A stretch of 55,502 nt of DNA from Streptomyces sp. JJ66. GTDB lineage: Bacteria > Actinomycetota > Actinomycetes > Streptomycetales > Streptomycetaceae. The stretch is taken from positions 9,616 through 65,117 of the forward strand of contig NZ_JAEVFI010000032.1 in assembly GCF_019303495.1 (NCBI RefSeq), in the 5' to 3' direction. This document shows positions 55,296 through 55,502 of the stretch, in pieces. Within the stretch, counting starts at the first letter, position 1, and each line of letters begins with the position of its first letter. The translations under genes were made by a program, and so were the position numbers. Under the pieces are notes generated by a model. It searched no databases. It saw nothing but the letters and a program-made list of their open reading frames with translations, and was not told the DNA's origin.

Positions 55296-55366
55296 AGACC
55301 TCAGCCTACGGAAGCCAACCCCGCCCGGCTGCGCCGTTCGCGTCGCTCAACGGGCCGACGGGTGGG

Positions 55367-55502
55367 CTACGGACGTGTGCCGCATTGTGGGCACCGGCAT
55401 GGTGGCCAGACGGACGAGGACAGCGGGGTCAGGTCGTGCGAGTTGCGGACGATGGTTTCCGTGTCCCACGTGCGTCCGCTGTCACGGGATACCCGGATCG
55501 TC
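55367..55502 (-). CDS. C-terminal tail of an unknown protein
   Basis: The last 44 codons are visible, ending at TAG 55367. They read TIRVSRDSGRTWDTETIVRN and end in CRCPQCGTRP. S-R-D-S-G-R-T-W resembles a BNR/Asp-box repeat, but the C-terminus has three Cys. Not identifiable; 5' part lies beyond the window. Confidence 0.4.
   Translation of the reverse strand, partial: TIRVSRDSGRTWDTETIVRNSHDLTPLSSSVWPPCRCPQCGTRP

Overview
This window is high-GC actinobacterial DNA, almost certainly a Streptomyces chromosome. The evidence is very strong G/C bias at third codon positions, many GTG starts, a WhiJ-type XRE/DUF397/ATPase locus, ergothioneine biosynthesis, and the gene order ppa - dacB - DUF2342 - tilS - hpt - ftsH - folE - folP - folB - folK - DUF3180 that is typical of Streptomyces core chromosomes.

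Layout. (1) 1-3113 is the right end of an integrated element, probably an actinomycete integrative and conjugative element (AICE). It holds the start of a Pycsar-type two-TM effector protein, a coupled DUF6284 gene, a small GntR regulator and an XRE-TPR regulator. It ends in a 3' half of tRNA-Thr(CGT) that I read as the attachment site, followed by the tRNA terminator. Integrase, replication and transfer genes would lie left of the window. (2) 3114-19300 is a patchwork of regulators and small enzymes: TetR/oxidoreductase pair with a double operator, MerR plus membrane protein, VOC protein, orphan acyl carrier protein, Ohr/OsmC protein, 18-Cys copper storage protein, a gene with a probable frameshift, STAS anti-anti-sigma factor facing a SigB/SigF-type sigma factor, ABC exporter with a MerR-type promoter, degenerate MreB-like protein, a GntR-controlled small operon, and a SRPBCC protein. 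(3) 19445-24100 is egtABCD on the minus strand, every junction an ATGA overlap. (4) 25234-27819 is a zinc-limitation ribosomal protein cluster (zinc-free S14, L28, L33, L31B, S18) around a Zur-like box, with a CobW-like protein that lacks a P-loop. (5) 28016-29977 is a WhiJ-like signalling trio. (6) 30054-34205 holds aldehyde dehydrogenase, DinB and a ThrE-type exporter. (7) 34321-45816 is the core housekeeping block, including a broken NTF2-like gene inside the folate operon. (8) 45853-50218 holds ogt and a betaine-type ABC uptake system. (9) 50358-55502 holds a coiled-coil membrane protein with a hexanucleotide-codon repeat, an orphan nuoD, two PH-domain membrane proteins, a NarL-type response regulator and the tail of an unknown gene.

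Regulatory reading. At least twelve genes have a TANNNT box ending 7-8 nt before the start codon, so they are probably leaderless. Several intergenic and coding sites carry tandem repeats whose unit is a multiple of 9 bp. No CRISPR array, complete tRNA, rRNA or insertion sequence was seen.
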